This document shows, one piece after another, positions 16,482 to 25,084 of a stretch of 45,983 nucleotides of DNA. This DNA comes from Acidobacteria bacterium OLB17 (lineage in GTDB: Bacteria > Acidobacteriota > Blastocatellia > Pyrinomonadales > Pyrinomonadaceae). The notes under the pieces were generated by a model. That model ran no database searches. It saw only the letters and a program-made list of their open reading frames with translations, and was not told the DNA's origin. The stretch is from contig LLEU01000043.1 in assembly GCA_001567505.1 (NCBI GenBank), positions 1 through 45,983 of the forward strand. The letters are read 5' to 3'. Each line of letters starts with the position of its first letter. Position 1 is the first letter of the stretch. Position numbers and translations under genes: made by a program.

Positions 16482-16698
16482 GATAGAGATCGTCCCTTGT
16501 CCAACGCTCACCCTTCGACGAGACATTTGCCTTGTCCATTAACTCGAACGTATCGTCGAGCCAACGGTTCTGCTTACGGCCAACGGCCTGCCGGAGAAGC
16601 TTTCGGATCAATCCGTTCAGGGAGGTATTATGAGACCGGGCGTACTCACGTCCGGCCTTAAGGAGATCCTCGTCTGCGGAGAGTGTGATATTCTTCAT
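16474..16698 (-). CDS. vapB: Ribbon-helix-helix-type antitoxin (VapB-like)
   Basis: 74 residues. The N-terminal strand KNITLSADEDLLKAGREYA and helix NTSLNGLIRKLLRQA have the ribbon-helix-helix pattern. The C-terminal third (WLDDTFELMDKANV, RWTRDDLYRV) is the toxin-wrapping tail. The start at 16698 is preferred over a much longer reading because it begins exactly at the DNA-binding strand and sits 9 bases after a 19-base palindrome, the likely operator. The predicted -10 is within that palindrome, so the message may be nearly leaderless. Confidence 0.85.
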   Translation of the reverse strand: MKNITLSADEDLLKAGREYARSHNTSLNGLIRKLLRQAVGRKQNRWLDDTFELMDKANVSSKGERWTRDDLYRV

Positions 16699-16706
16699 AA
16701 CGCCCG

Positions 16707-16725
16707 TTACACATAATATGTGTAA
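16707..16725 (-). promoter_or_regulatory. vapBC operator/promoter palindrome
   Basis: TTACACATA (16707-16715) and TATGTGTAA (16717-16725) are perfect inverted repeats around one base, just upstream of vapB. The minus-strand -10-like TATTAT lies in its centre, with TTGCCT 18 bases upstream as a possible -35. Binding of the antitoxin complex here would block transcription. Confidence 0.7.
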
Positions 16726-16761
16726 ATGCTTGGTGAAGGCAAGATAAAAATGCTTCCGTCG

Positions 16762-16822
16762 CCCGCTAACGCGGGTTCCATTAAAAAGGTTGGTGCCATC
16801 ACCCACGTGCTGAAGCACGTGG
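16762..16822. repeat. REP-like pair of hairpins
   Basis: CCCGC/GCGGG (16762-16775) and CCACGTGC/GCACGTGG with a TGAA loop (16803-16822) sit in the spacer after the E1 gene. The GTGCTGAAGCAC core is the kind of imperfect palindrome dispersed in REP families. On the minus strand the CCCGC hairpin is followed at a distance by ATTTTTATC, so it may also help terminate the E1 transcript. Confidence 0.5.
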
Positions 16823-16857
16823 CAATTCGAAAACCGGCGGGAACTGACGGCAGGCCG

Positions 16858-19131
16858 TTAATATTTCATCAATTCGACGACGGCCTTTTCCACATCCTCT
16901 GATTGCGGCAGGATGAAATCCTCGACCTGCGGCGCGTATGCGACGAAGGTGTCGGTCGCGGCGACTCGCCGGACCGGAGCGTCAAGGTATTCGAAAAGCT
17001 CGTCCGAGATTCGTGCGGCGATCTCGGCTCCGTAACCGAACGACAACGCGTCTTCATGAGCGACGATCACGCGGCTTGTTTTCTTGACCGTTGCGGCGAT
17101 CGCGTCCCAATCGTACGGCACAAGCGTGCGAAGGTCGATGATCTCGACCGAGATGCCTTGTTGTTCGAGGCGTTTTGCCGCCTGATTCGAACGCTCGACA
17201 AGCGCGCCGAACGTGATGACCGAGATGTCGCTGCCTTCGCGGACGGTCTTCGCCTTGCCGAACGGTATCAGAAAATCGCTCGAGGGGTATTCAGATTTGT
17301 TATAGACCTGTCGGTAGAGGTGCTTGTGTTCGAGGAACATCACGGGATCGTCGCAGCGGATCGCCGTACGCAGAAGGCCGTTCGCATCGAGCGCGTTAGA
17401 AGGATAAGCGATCATCAATCCCGGAGTGTGCGAAAAGAGCGTCGTGCCCGACTGCGAGTGGTAAACGGCGCCGCCTTTCAGATAACCGCCGACCGGCACA
17501 CGCATCACGAGCGGGCATTTCGTCTCGCCGTCCGAACGCCAACGCGTTACCGCGACCTCGTTCCTGATCTGGTGGAACGCCGGGAAAATGTAATCGAAGA
17601 ATTGTATCTCGACGACCGGCTTTAAGCCGCGGATGGCCATACCGACCGCGCGGCCGATGATATTCGCTTCGGCAAGCGGTGAATTGAAAACGCGTGCTGA
17701 CCCGAATTTTCGCTGGAGATTAGCCGTGACCTTGAAGACGCCGCCCTTGCCCTTGACGCGGTCGAGATACTCCTCACGCGAAGCGTCGGCAACATCCTCG
17801 CCGAAGACAACGATGCGCTCATCGCGCTCCATCTCCTCGTGCATACAGCGATTTATAAGATCGACCATCGTGCCCGGATTGCCGGAAAGTTCCGCACCGT
17901 TTTCCGTATCGAAAAGCGAGCGGTCGGTCGGGTCGACATCGGGTGAATAGACGTTCCTGAGTGCGCTCTCCGGTGCAGGCTGCGGCGTTTCGACGGCGAT
18001 GTCTGCGGCTGCGTTGACCTCGGCATCGACCTCTTTTCTGAGCGTCTCGAGGGCCTCGCTTGACGCGATGCCTTCCTGCATCAGGAACTCGGCGAATGTC
18101 GTGATCGGGTCGATGGCGGCCTCGGCCTGACGCTCTTCTTCCGGACGGTAGAGTTTCTCATCGTCCGAGAGCGAGTGCGAATACGGGCGTATGACCTTTC
18201 CGCGGATGAACGCAGGGCCTTTACGCTCGCGGCAGTATTCGACCGCGCGCTTGAACGCGGCGTAGGAGGCGATCGGGTCGGTGCCGTCCACGTTCTGTAT
18301 ATAAAGATCGGGGAAACCCGCGACGAGCTTTGAGACGTCGCCGCCGGCCGTGCCGACCTCGACCGGCGTCGAGATCGCGTAACCGTTATCCTCGACGACG
18401 AAGATCACCGGCAGCTTCAGGTTCGATGCCGTGTTGAGTGCCTCCCACCATTCGCCTTCGCTCGTCGTGCCGTCGCCGACGGACATATAGACGACCTCGT
18501 CGCCCTTGTAGCCGACGATCTTGTCCTGCAGTCCCTTGACGAGCGAGGCTCGATAGCTCGCTTCGGCGGCTCCGACCGAGTGAAGTGCCTGAGTGCCCGT
18601 GCAGGAAGACTGCGAGGGTACATTCAATTCCTTCTTGCCCCAGTGCGAAGGCATCTGGCGGCCGTGCGAGTTCGGGTCAACCTCAGCCCCGACGGCCGAA
18701 TAGAGCATTTCCTGCGCCGTCATCCCAAGCCCGAGCATCAACGCGCGGTCGCGATAATACGGGAAGAACCAATCGTAACCCGGCTTCATCGCGAGGGCGG
18801 CGCCGACGAGCATCGCTTCGTGTCCGGCTCCCGAAATTTGGAAAAAGATCTTGTTCTGCCCCTTTAGCTGTATCTCTTTGTCGTCGATACGGCGTGAAAG
18901 GTACATCGTGCGATAAAGCCCGACAAGCGTCTCGGCGTCGAGCCCTTCGTATTTCGCTGCGTCGGATGCGGCTTTGCCTTTTGGGGCCGCGGGCTTTGCT
19001 TCGGCGCGTCCTGCGGCGGCTTTCGCCGTGCCCTGCGTCTTCTTTTCCGGGTTGAAGCCGTCGCCTTCCGTCGTATTTGCAGCCTCGGCCACGATCACGT
19101 CCTTTTCGCTCTTTTCGGATGCAGTTGCCAT
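16858..19131 (-). CDS. 2-oxo acid dehydrogenase E1, alpha and beta subunits fused
   Basis: 757 residues. Residues about 1-60 are an Ala/Lys/Glu-rich, low-complexity extension. Residues about 65-365 are the E1 alpha part with the thiamine diphosphate motif GDGTTSEG...EDNGYAIS. A linker (about 365-415) is followed by the E1 beta part (about 420-757) with [38 protein letters not shown] and the C-terminal transketolase region ([26 protein letters not shown]). It decarboxylates pyruvate or branched-chain 2-oxo acids and passes the acyl group to an E2 lipoyl enzyme. Fusion of alpha and beta in one chain is typical of some Acidobacteriota and Bacteroidota. No E2 or E3 is adjacent. An AAGGAA site precedes the start. 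Confidence 0.93.
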   Translation of the reverse strand: MATASEKSEKDVIVAEAANTTEGDGFNPEKKTQGTAKAAAGRAEAKPAAPKGKAASDAAKYEGLDAETLVGLYRTMYLSRRIDDKEIQLKGQNKIFFQISGAGHEAMLVGAALAMKPGYDWFFPYYRDRALMLGLGMTAQEMLYSAVGAEVDPNSHGRQMPSHWGKKELNVPSQSSCTGTQALHSVGAAEASYRASLVKGLQDKIVGYKGDEVVYMSVGDGTTSEGEWWEALNTASNLKLPVIFVVEDNGYAISTPVEVGTAGGDVSKLVAGFPDLYIQNVDGTDPIASYAAFKRAVEYCRERKGPAFIRGKVIRPYSHSLSDDEKLYRPEEERQAEAAIDPITTFAEFLMQEGIASSEALETLRKEVDAEVNAAADIAVETPQPAPESALRNVYSPDVDPTDRSLFDTENGAELSGNPGTMVDLINRCMHEEMERDERIVVFGEDVADASREEYLDRVKGKGGVFKVTANLQRKFGSARVFNSPLAEANIIGRAVGMAIRGLKPVVEIQFFDYIFPAFHQIRNEVAVTRWRSDGETKCPLVMRVPVGGYLKGGAVYHSQSGTTLFSHTPGLMIAYPSNALDANGLLRTAIRCDDPVMFLEHKHLYRQVYNKSEYPSSDFLIPFGKAKTVREGSDISVITFGALVERSNQAAKRLEQQGISVEIIDLRTLVPYDWDAIAATVKKTSRVIVAHEDALSFGYGAEIAARISDELFEYLDAPVRRVAATDTFVAYAPQVEDFILPQSEDVEKAVVELMKY

Positions 19132-19310
19132 TAAAACTAATTCCTTAATAACTGAAATTTATAAAGTGCGTAACCTTAAACAATAGCAAATGCGCAAAAA
19201 TCGGGCAATTTGAGGGCGGCACGCCGTGCCTAAAGGGTGAGCGGCGGCAAAAAAATTGGAGGTGCGAAATCGGATAGATGACAGCTCGCCGCAGGCGTAA
19301 ACTATGTCCT

Positions 19311-20365
19311 ATGAGTAATGTTAGCGGTGACTGGCGTTGGCTTGCGATCATGCAAAAGGCATCCGTTTTCGACGGCACCTTCTATTTTGCTGTACGGACT
19401 ACGGGCATCTTCTGCCGGCCGTCCTGCTCCTCGAAGCTTCCCAAGGCGGAGAACGTGACGTTCTTCTCGAGTCCGAAAGAAGCTGAGGTCGCCGGTTTCA
19501 GGGCCTGCAAACGATGTCGGCCAAAAGAGATGCAGATGCCAAGCCCGAAGGCCGAGCTTGTCGCCAGAGCACTGGAAATGATCCGGAGAGCAGGGACAGA
19601 TGCGCCGCGGATCGAGGACATCTCCCAAACGCTCGGCGTCTCGTCAGGGCACCTTCAGCGGGTTTTCAGATCGGTGCTTGGGGTCACACCGAAAGAAGTA
19701 ATGGATATGAAGCGACTGGAAGAATTTAAGAAGAATGTAAGGAAAAAGGATGTTACGACCTCCTTATACGATAGCGGATATGGTTCGAGCAGGGCTCTCT
19801 ATGAGAAAGCCGACAGTGCCCTTGGAATGACGCCCGGTTCCTACAAGAACGGCGGGCGAAACGAGAGGATAAGTTATACGATCGCAGAGTCCGCATTAGG
19901 GAAGTTGCTGGTGGCATCAACTGAAAAAGGTATTTGCGCCGTAAGGTTCGGGGACACGGCGGAAGGCCTAAGGAAAGAGCTCCAGGAGGAGTTCTTCGCT
20001 GCCGAGATCACAGAAGGCAGTAAGAAGCTGGATGAGGCCGTGTCGGCGATCATTCGCAGCCTTGACGGTGAGACGACGATCCTTACGCTGCCGTTGGACC
20101 TTAGAGCGACGGCCTTTCAAATGCGGGTCTGGTCCGAGCTGAGGAAGATCCCGTATGGTGAGACGCGTTCGTATTCTGAGATCGCCGAAAGGATCGGAAA
20201 CCCGAAGCTGTGCGGGCCGTTGCACAAGCATGCGCCAGGAACCCCGTCGCCTTGGTGACGCCCTGCCATCGCGTGATCGGGTCGGATGGCCGTCTTGCCG
20301 GCTATCGTTGGGGGATCGAACGGAAGAAGCGGCTCCTTGAAAGGGAAAAAGCAAAGGCCGAATAA
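19311..20365 (+). CDS. ada: Bifunctional Ada methylphosphotriester/O6-methylguanine methyltransferase (frameshifted)
   Basis: An N-terminal Ada zinc domain (GTFYFAVRTTGIFCRPSC with the acceptor Cys, later FRACKRCRP), an AraC-type helix-turn-helix (about 85-175) and a C-terminal Ogt domain (about 185 on) make up about 350 residues. The raw frame stops at 20258, before the Ogt active site. Adding one base at about 20206-20208 (CCGAAG then GCTGTG) restores the rest, including the catalytic TPCHRVIG and the usual GRLAGYRWGIERKKRLLE ending at 20365. Start: the ATG at 19311 begins 6 residues before the zinc domain; an in-frame ATG at 19278 would add 11 basic residues. The protein repairs alkylated DNA and, when methylated on the first Cys, activates its own transcription. 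Confidence 0.85.
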
Positions 20366-20366
20366 A

Positions 20367-20398
20367 ACGGCCGGCACCCTTTTTCGAGGACCGGCCGT
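20367..20398 (-). terminator. Terminator between convergent ada and M1 peptidase genes
   Basis: ACGGCCGG (20367-20374) pairs with CCGGCCGT (20391-20398). Read on the minus strand the stem is followed by TTTATT, so it mainly serves the M1 peptidase transcript, but it lies between both genes. Confidence 0.65.
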
Positions 20399-20421
20399 AT
20401 AAACATCTCAAGCGGCATTCG

Positions 20422-22089
20422 CTACTTTGCCCTCAGCACCCAGCCGTCGGGGTCGATCTTGGGCGGAGCTCCCGAATAGGTGAAGGTGCCTTTGCCGTTC
20501 GGCATTTCCACGCGGTGCGTTTTGCCGCCAGCCACAACCTCGATCGGCATCGGGAAGGGCATATTGTTCGGCGTCTCCCAACGAAGCCTCATCGTGCAGT
20601 TCGAGGTGCAGTCGGCAGGAAGGTCCACGGCAAGCTTCGGAAGCTTCGGCTGGCGAAGGTACATTTCGAAGATCCAATCAAGTTTCATCCCCGAATCCTT
20701 CTCGGCGATGGTCAGGAAATCGTCCGTTGTAACGAGGCGTTCCTGGCGGCCGTCGGTGTAGGATTCGTGTGCTTTGTCGGGATACGCCATATGGCGAAGC
20801 GCGTTGAAGAATGCTTTGTCGCCGACGAGGTATCGCAGCGTGTGCAGGAAATAGGCTCCCTTCCCGTAGATGTCGCCGTCGGATCTCGTATAATTGGGCT
20901 CGGCCATATAGACCTGATACGCGATCTTCGGTTCGCGGGGTGCAACGGGCTGTTTATTGCGGAACCTGGCGGCGCTTCCCGCAATGCGTTTCATATACGC
21001 ATCCTTGCCGTGAAGATATTCCTGGTAGAGCGCGTCCATATAGGTCTGAAAGCCTTCATGGATCCAGAAATCCCGCCAGTCGCTGGCCGTCACGAGATTT
21101 GCCCAATATTCGTGTCCGAATTCGTGCAGCAGAAGCCAGTCCGTGCCGTCCGCGTCGTACTTGAAATGGTTGCCGTACGCGATGTTCGTCGAATGCTCCA
21201 TACCGAGGTGCGGCGTTTCGGAAATGCCGACCTTCTGAGAGCGGAACGGATACGGCCCAAGATAATGCTCGTAATATTTCAGATACTTCTTCTGCTCGGC
21301 GATCAGGCCGGCGGCCTTGTCGGCATCTTCCGGAAGAACGTAAAAGTAGATCGGGATCGTTACGCCCGAGATCGAACGGAAAGAATCCCGCACGATCTTG
21401 TACGGTGCGGCGTTGAAGACGATCGAGTAATTCGCGATCGGATTCGTCATCCGCCAGTTGTATGTCGAGGTGCCGTCGCGATTCTTCTTCGCACCGGCGA
21501 ATCTTCCGGGAGCCGTCGCGTAAAGCGGGTCAGGGACGGTGATGTGCATCGACGCGGTCGCCGGCTTGTCCGAGGGATGATCCTTGCACGGGAAGAGAAG
21601 GTCGGCGCCGTCGTTCTGAAGTGCGACCGAGATCCAATCTGCACCGTCCTTTGTCTTTTCCCACATAAAGCCGCCGACCCAGGGCGGCCGCGGCGCAACG
21701 CGCGGCGTGCCTTCGTAGGCGATCTTCGTTTTAATTGTCTCGCCGACCTGTTTTGAGTATGGGAAATAGATGCGGATCTGGCCATCCTTTCGCTCGTAGC
21801 GAAGCGGCGCACCGTTCTCGCTCACGGAGATAACATTATAAGGAGTATCAAGATCGAGCACGATCACGTCTGACGGGATAACGGCCTTTGCCGTCATCAC
21901 GGTCGTGCCGGAGATCGACCTTGTCCTAGGATCGGCCTTGATCGAAATGTCGTAGTCCTGCACGTCAAAGACGGCCTGCTCGAACATCAAAGGCCCGCCG
22001 GTCTTTGTCGGCTTTGCACCAAGCTCACGCTGGGCAAATGAAGATGCGGCCAGCAATGCAACGGCCAGCAACGCGTAGAGTGTCCTCAT
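20422..22089 (-). CDS. Secreted M1 family metallopeptidase
   Basis: 555 residues. A signal peptide (about 1-19, ending SFAQ) is followed by the M1 N-terminal beta domain (about 35-240) and the gluzincin catalytic domain. The zinc site HEFGHEYWANL (His322, Glu323, His326) with the third ligand Glu345 in WIHEGFQTY is intact. The exopeptidase motif is GMEHS (about 296-300) instead of the usual GAMEN, which may change N-terminus recognition. The enzyme should act on peptides in the periplasm or outside the cell. AAGGAGG lies about 8 bases before the ATG, an excellent ribosome site. The domain after the catalytic core is short, unlike the long helical domain of PepN. Confidence 0.92.
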   Translation of the reverse strand: MRTLYALLAVALLAASSFAQRELGAKPTKTGGPLMFEQAVFDVQDYDISIKADPRTRSISGTTVMTAKAVIPSDVIVLDLDTPYNVISVSENGAPLRYERKDGQIRIYFPYSKQVGETIKTKIAYEGTPRVAPRPPWVGGFMWEKTKDGADWISVALQNDGADLLFPCKDHPSDKPATASMHITVPDPLYATAPGRFAGAKKNRDGTSTYNWRMTNPIANYSIVFNAAPYKIVRDSFRSISGVTIPIYFYVLPEDADKAAGLIAEQKKYLKYYEHYLGPYPFRSQKVGISETPHLGMEHSTNIAYGNHFKYDADGTDWLLLHEFGHEYWANLVTASDWRDFWIHEGFQTYMDALYQEYLHGKDAYMKRIAGSAARFRNKQPVAPREPKIAYQVYMAEPNYTRSDGDIYGKGAYFLHTLRYLVGDKAFFNALRHMAYPDKAHESYTDGRQERLVTTDDFLTIAEKDSGMKLDWIFEMYLRQPKLPKLAVDLPADCTSNCTMRLRWETPNNMPFPMPIEVVAGGKTHRVEMPNGKGTFTYSGAPPKIDPDGWVLRAK

Positions 22090-22168
22090 AGACGAAACCT
22101 CCTTGTTGAAAGAAAAACTGAATTTCGGATAGATCTAGTTTAGGATACGCGAAACCGGCCGGAAAGGT

Positions 22169-22522
22169 TTAGTCGGCAAGGTCGATCTCGATCGCCATCT
22201 TATATTCGTTCGCCATCGAAGGATGGCCGTGAGCAAGCGAGACGTCGATGCCCTTGCGGTAAGTTTCGATAGCCTTCTCACGCTCGCCCGTTCGCGCATA
22301 CGCACCGGCAAGCACGCCGTACGCGTTGCCCTCGTCATCGGCCGCCGCAATGTACGGCTCAAGCATCGCGATCACCTTCGCATCCTCGCCGAGCTTCTCA
22401 TATTCCTTCGCAAGCCCGAACATCACCATCGTGTTCGACGGATCAGCCGCCAACATCTGTTCAAAAACCTCGATCCTGTTCTGCATATTTACCCTTGTAA
22501 TGTCTCGATCGTACGGCACCAA
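22169..22522 (-). CDS. Tetratricopeptide repeat protein
   Basis: 117 residues of TPR pattern: MVMFGLAKEYEKLGEDAKVIAML and YGVLAGAYARTGEREKAIETY are two clear TPR units, with a partial one at each end. Small TPR proteins act as adaptors. The first codons (about 1-12) may be non-native: an internal ATG about 12 codons in (MQNRIEVFEQML) is also a good start and begins exactly at the first helix. It lies 80 bases upstream of the M1 peptidase, but that gene has its own strong ribosome site. Confidence 0.75.
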   Translation of the reverse strand: MVPYDRDITRVNMQNRIEVFEQMLAADPSNTMVMFGLAKEYEKLGEDAKVIAMLEPYIAAADDEGNAYGVLAGAYARTGEREKAIETYRKGIDVSLAHGHPSMANEYKMAIEIDLAD

Positions 22523-22524
22523 AA

Positions 22525-23031
22525 TCAGTAACCAATAAGCAAAATCCCTTTTAGCGGCAACTTAAGGCGGTTTGAGATGTACAAAGTCTCCAGAAATGTG
22601 AAGATCCGCTTGAAATCGTCGTTTCCGCGATAATCGTTCCGAACAGCAATGGCAAGATATTCAACTTCAAACATCATGCAGGCTTGGAAAATATCTTTAA
22701 GGAATTGGTTGTTAACAACTGCACGTCCTGCCTCGACCTCAAGGACGATCCGACCGTCGCTGCTCACCGCATCTGCGTTGAAATATTTATCCGGCTTGCT
22801 ATTCAACCCAAACAAAACCGGGATCGCGATCCGCTTTTGTGTCGATTTTCCCGATTCGACCTGAAAACCGATGGACTCCAAGCCGTTCCGTACTTTTTCG
22901 AGCACCTTATTGCTAGTGAGATTCTTAGTGGCCGAAGTAATATCGCCCTCAACCGCCTCGAAGCAGTCGATCAGGCGTCGAATCTCAGGCGTTATTCCAA
23001 GCGATCTGGGAAAAAGTTGGAACTTGATCAT
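22525..23031 (-). CDS. Putative PD-(D/E)XK-like nuclease (restriction endonuclease-like)
   Basis: 168 residues from the ATG at 23031, which overlaps the stop of the upstream small gene as ATGA. The central part, with NADAVSSDGRIVLEVEAGRA followed by helix NNQFLKDIFQACMMF and strand VEYLAIAVRNDY, has the shape of a restriction-endonuclease-like core (acidic residue, then ExE on the next strand), and ends in KLPLKGILLIGY. The N-terminal half is helical (TPEIRRLIDCFEAV, NLTSNKVLEKVRNGLESIGF). I recognise the fold pattern, not a named family. The two-gene overlap, A+T-richer composition and setting between core genes suggest an accessory, possibly defence, module. This is inference. Confidence 0.6.
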   Translation of the reverse strand: MIKFQLFPRSLGITPEIRRLIDCFEAVEGDITSATKNLTSNKVLEKVRNGLESIGFQVESGKSTQKRIAIPVLFGLNSKPDKYFNADAVSSDGRIVLEVEAGRAVVNNQFLKDIFQACMMFEVEYLAIAVRNDYRGNDDFKRIFTFLETLYISNRLKLPLKGILLIGY

Positions 23032-23312
23032 TCGACTTCCATAAGAATCCGACATCGAAGCTGGTCGTCGGATAGTTTGAACCAGTGTGTTGGGATAAAG
23101 AAAAAGATATTCTCATCGACTAGCCTTGCTTCCTCAGAAACATACCGGTTCTGTTCCCCGAGGAGTGTTGATTCTAATTGCATTGAGGCAATAGCACAAC
23201 GACCCCAGCCCTTTCCAAGATCGACCTCGCGGACCTTATATTGGGAACCTTCAAATTGGAGATAACCTTCGGTCTTGAGACTTGAAATCATAAACCAGCA
23301 AGCAAGGGGCAC
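23028..23312 (-). CDS. Small hypothetical protein, partner of nuclease-like gene
   Basis: About 94 residues if started at the GTG at 23312 (weak AGGTAG upstream), or 87 from the in-frame ATG at 23291. The sequence includes KVREVDLGKGWGRCAIASM, EQNRYVSEEARLVDENIFFFIP and ends shortly after HWFKLSDDQLRCRI. It has no signal peptide or membrane segment and I do not recognise a domain. Its stop overlaps the start of the nuclease-like gene by 4 bases, so the two are translationally coupled and probably act together. Confidence 0.55.
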   Translation of the reverse strand: MPLACWFMISSLKTEGYLQFEGSQYKVREVDLGKGWGRCAIASMQLESTLLGEQNRYVSEEARLVDENIFFFIPTHWFKLSDDQLRCRILMEVE

Positions 23313-23378
23313 GACAAATTTCTACCTACTACTCTATACCAAACAAGTGTGCAGCCTAAACCGCACGGAGAACCCAAC

Positions 23379-24417
23379 TCAAAACAAGCTTTGCTGGAAT
23401 GGTTCGGTTTCGCGGATCGGAGGCTCGTCGTTTGGTGAAAGGTGGTCTGCCGCGGGGCCTTTGGCATTAAAGCCGAGGCGGCGGACGCTCGTGTCGAAGA
23501 GCTTTTTTGCGACTTCCCATTGTTCCGTCTTTCCGCTCATACGTTCCTTGTACGAGCTGTGGCGAAGCGTTCCGCCGCGTTCGCGTTTTTAGCGAGTTCG
23601 TGATCTTCACGACGCGGGATGCGGGCAGCCGCTCGTGCATCTTTGCGACGAAATATTCCTCGATCGACGGCGTGTCGATATGCAGGATCGACATAAAGGC
23701 ACGCGTTGCGCCCGCGTCTTTTGCTCGTTCGAGCAGGCCGGGAATGTCCGATTCGTTGTAGCCCGGAATGACCGGTGCGATGCCGATCCCGGTTTCGATT
23801 CCGGCTTCTGCGACGGCCGCCATCGCCCGAAAACGCGCTTCCGGGACGGGCGTGTACGGTTCGAACGGGTTCGACCTCTCGCGCGTCAAGAACGGTATCG
23901 AGAAAAAGACCGAGGCCTTCTCGAGCTTTTTTAGAATATCGATGTCCCGAACGACGAGCGGTGATTTCGTGACGACGCTCACCGGCACGCGAAACTCCGC
24001 ACAAACCTCGAGGCATTGCCGCGTAAGCCGGTATTCGCTCTCGAGAGCGATATACGGATCGGTCGCGAAAGAGAAATCGAGATGCGGCATCTTGTCGCGG
24101 CATTTTTTTAGCTCCTCGCGGAGAAGCTGCGGAGCGTTCGGCTTGACGACGATCTTCGTTTCGAAATCGGTGCCGGCGCCGTACCCGAGAAACTCGTGAT
24201 ACTGCCGTGCAAAGCAGTATGTGCAGCCGTGAACGCAGCCGCGGTAGCAATTCACCGTGTACCGCCAACCGCCTTCCCAACCGGACGCGAACGCCTTCGT
24301 GATGATCCGCTTCGTCGCAAATTCCTCAAAGACCTCGAGCTTTGTCGGCGGCGGCTCACCGACGAACTCAGCCGAGAGCTTGTTGTACGGATTCGGCGGA
24401 TTCTTGACGTGTCGCAC
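23379..24417 (-). CDS. Radical SAM protein, SPL/Rv2578c-like (frameshifted near C-terminus)
   Basis: The core has NCYRGCVHGCTYCFAR, the CxxxCxxC iron-sulfur cluster motif, in the context of spore-photoproduct-lyase-like and Rv2578c-like radical SAM proteins (DFSFATDPYIALE, VVTKSPLVVRDIDIL, IGIAPVIPGYNESDI). The raw frame ends at 23467 in an Arg/Pro-rich tail. Removing one A from the five-A run at 23586-23590 (minus strand) gives the expected tail: NSLKRERGGTLRHSSY, then EQWEVAKKLFDTSVRRLGF, to a TGA at 23379. The true protein is thus about 345 residues. The start is uncertain: GTG at 24417 begins near KNPPNPYNKLSAEF, while the ATG at 24519 would add 34 residues unlike the family. Confidence 0.82.
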
Positions 24418-24543
24418 AGATGCAACACTATCGCATCGTGAGAAAATGCGCAAGAAAAGGCGGAAACACGACCGGTAGGGAGTGTGCCCTCTTTGCGTCG
24501 ATCCAAATTGAACGGGCACCTTCGCTACTGCTCGGGTTTCTGC

Positions 24544-25068
24544 CTAGAGCTCCAGCTGCATCAGGAGGTCGGTTTGCGGGTCGGTGCCGAGTTGGAAGAT
24601 GTGTTTTCCGACGACGTGGAAGCCGTTCTTCTCATAGAAACGCTGTGCCCTCGGGTTGAATTCCCAGACGCCGAGCCACATCACGTCGTGGCCGCCTTCG
24701 CGGGCGATCGACAAGCAGGCGTCCATCAGGTCCTGCCCGACGCCTTTTCCGAGGTATTCCTGATGAGAATAGAGCCTTGAGAGTTCGATGGGTTTGCGTG
24801 CAACGATGCTCGGTTCGACGCTGTCGAGGATCAGTTTTGCGTAGCCCGCAGGCTTTTCATCAAGCTCGCCGATCAGAAAGATGTTTCGCTCGTCGGCGAG
24901 CTCCTCCGAGATCTGCTCGATGCTGAACGCCTGCCGCATATAGTGTGCGAGGTCGTCCGGGGCGTTCTTCGGATGATGGGCGAACGCATCCCAGAAGGTC
25001 GTGTAAGAAAGATCCGTGAGCGATCTTGCGTCTGCTTCGCCGGCTCGCCGTATGTTGATCGAGGTCAT
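24544..25068 (-). CDS. GNAT family N-acetyltransferase
   Basis: 174 residues of GNAT fold. The acetyl-CoA pyrophosphate loop is QEYLGKGVGQDLMDACL (about 106-122), preceded by IELSRLYS and followed by MWLGVWEFNPRAQRFYEKNGFHVVG, the usual motif B ending. The N-terminal part ([20 protein letters not shown]) resembles small-molecule acetyltransferases. The substrate is unknown. A short decayed copy of its N-terminal coding region is found at 27856-27892. Confidence 0.88.
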   Translation of the reverse strand: MTSINIRRAGEADARSLTDLSYTTFWDAFAHHPKNAPDDLAHYMRQAFSIEQISEELADERNIFLIGELDEKPAGYAKLILDSVEPSIVARKPIELSRLYSHQEYLGKGVGQDLMDACLSIAREGGHDVMWLGVWEFNPRAQRFYEKNGFHVVGKHIFQLGTDPQTDLLMQLEL

Positions 25069-25084
25069 TTTGAGGGTCTTCGCA

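Noticed and set aside
20515..21756. Long plus-strand frame (413 codons) opposite the M1 peptidase
   Set aside because: Antisense shadow of a gene with a full set of M1 motifs; Arg/Val/Asp-rich and without any domain pattern.
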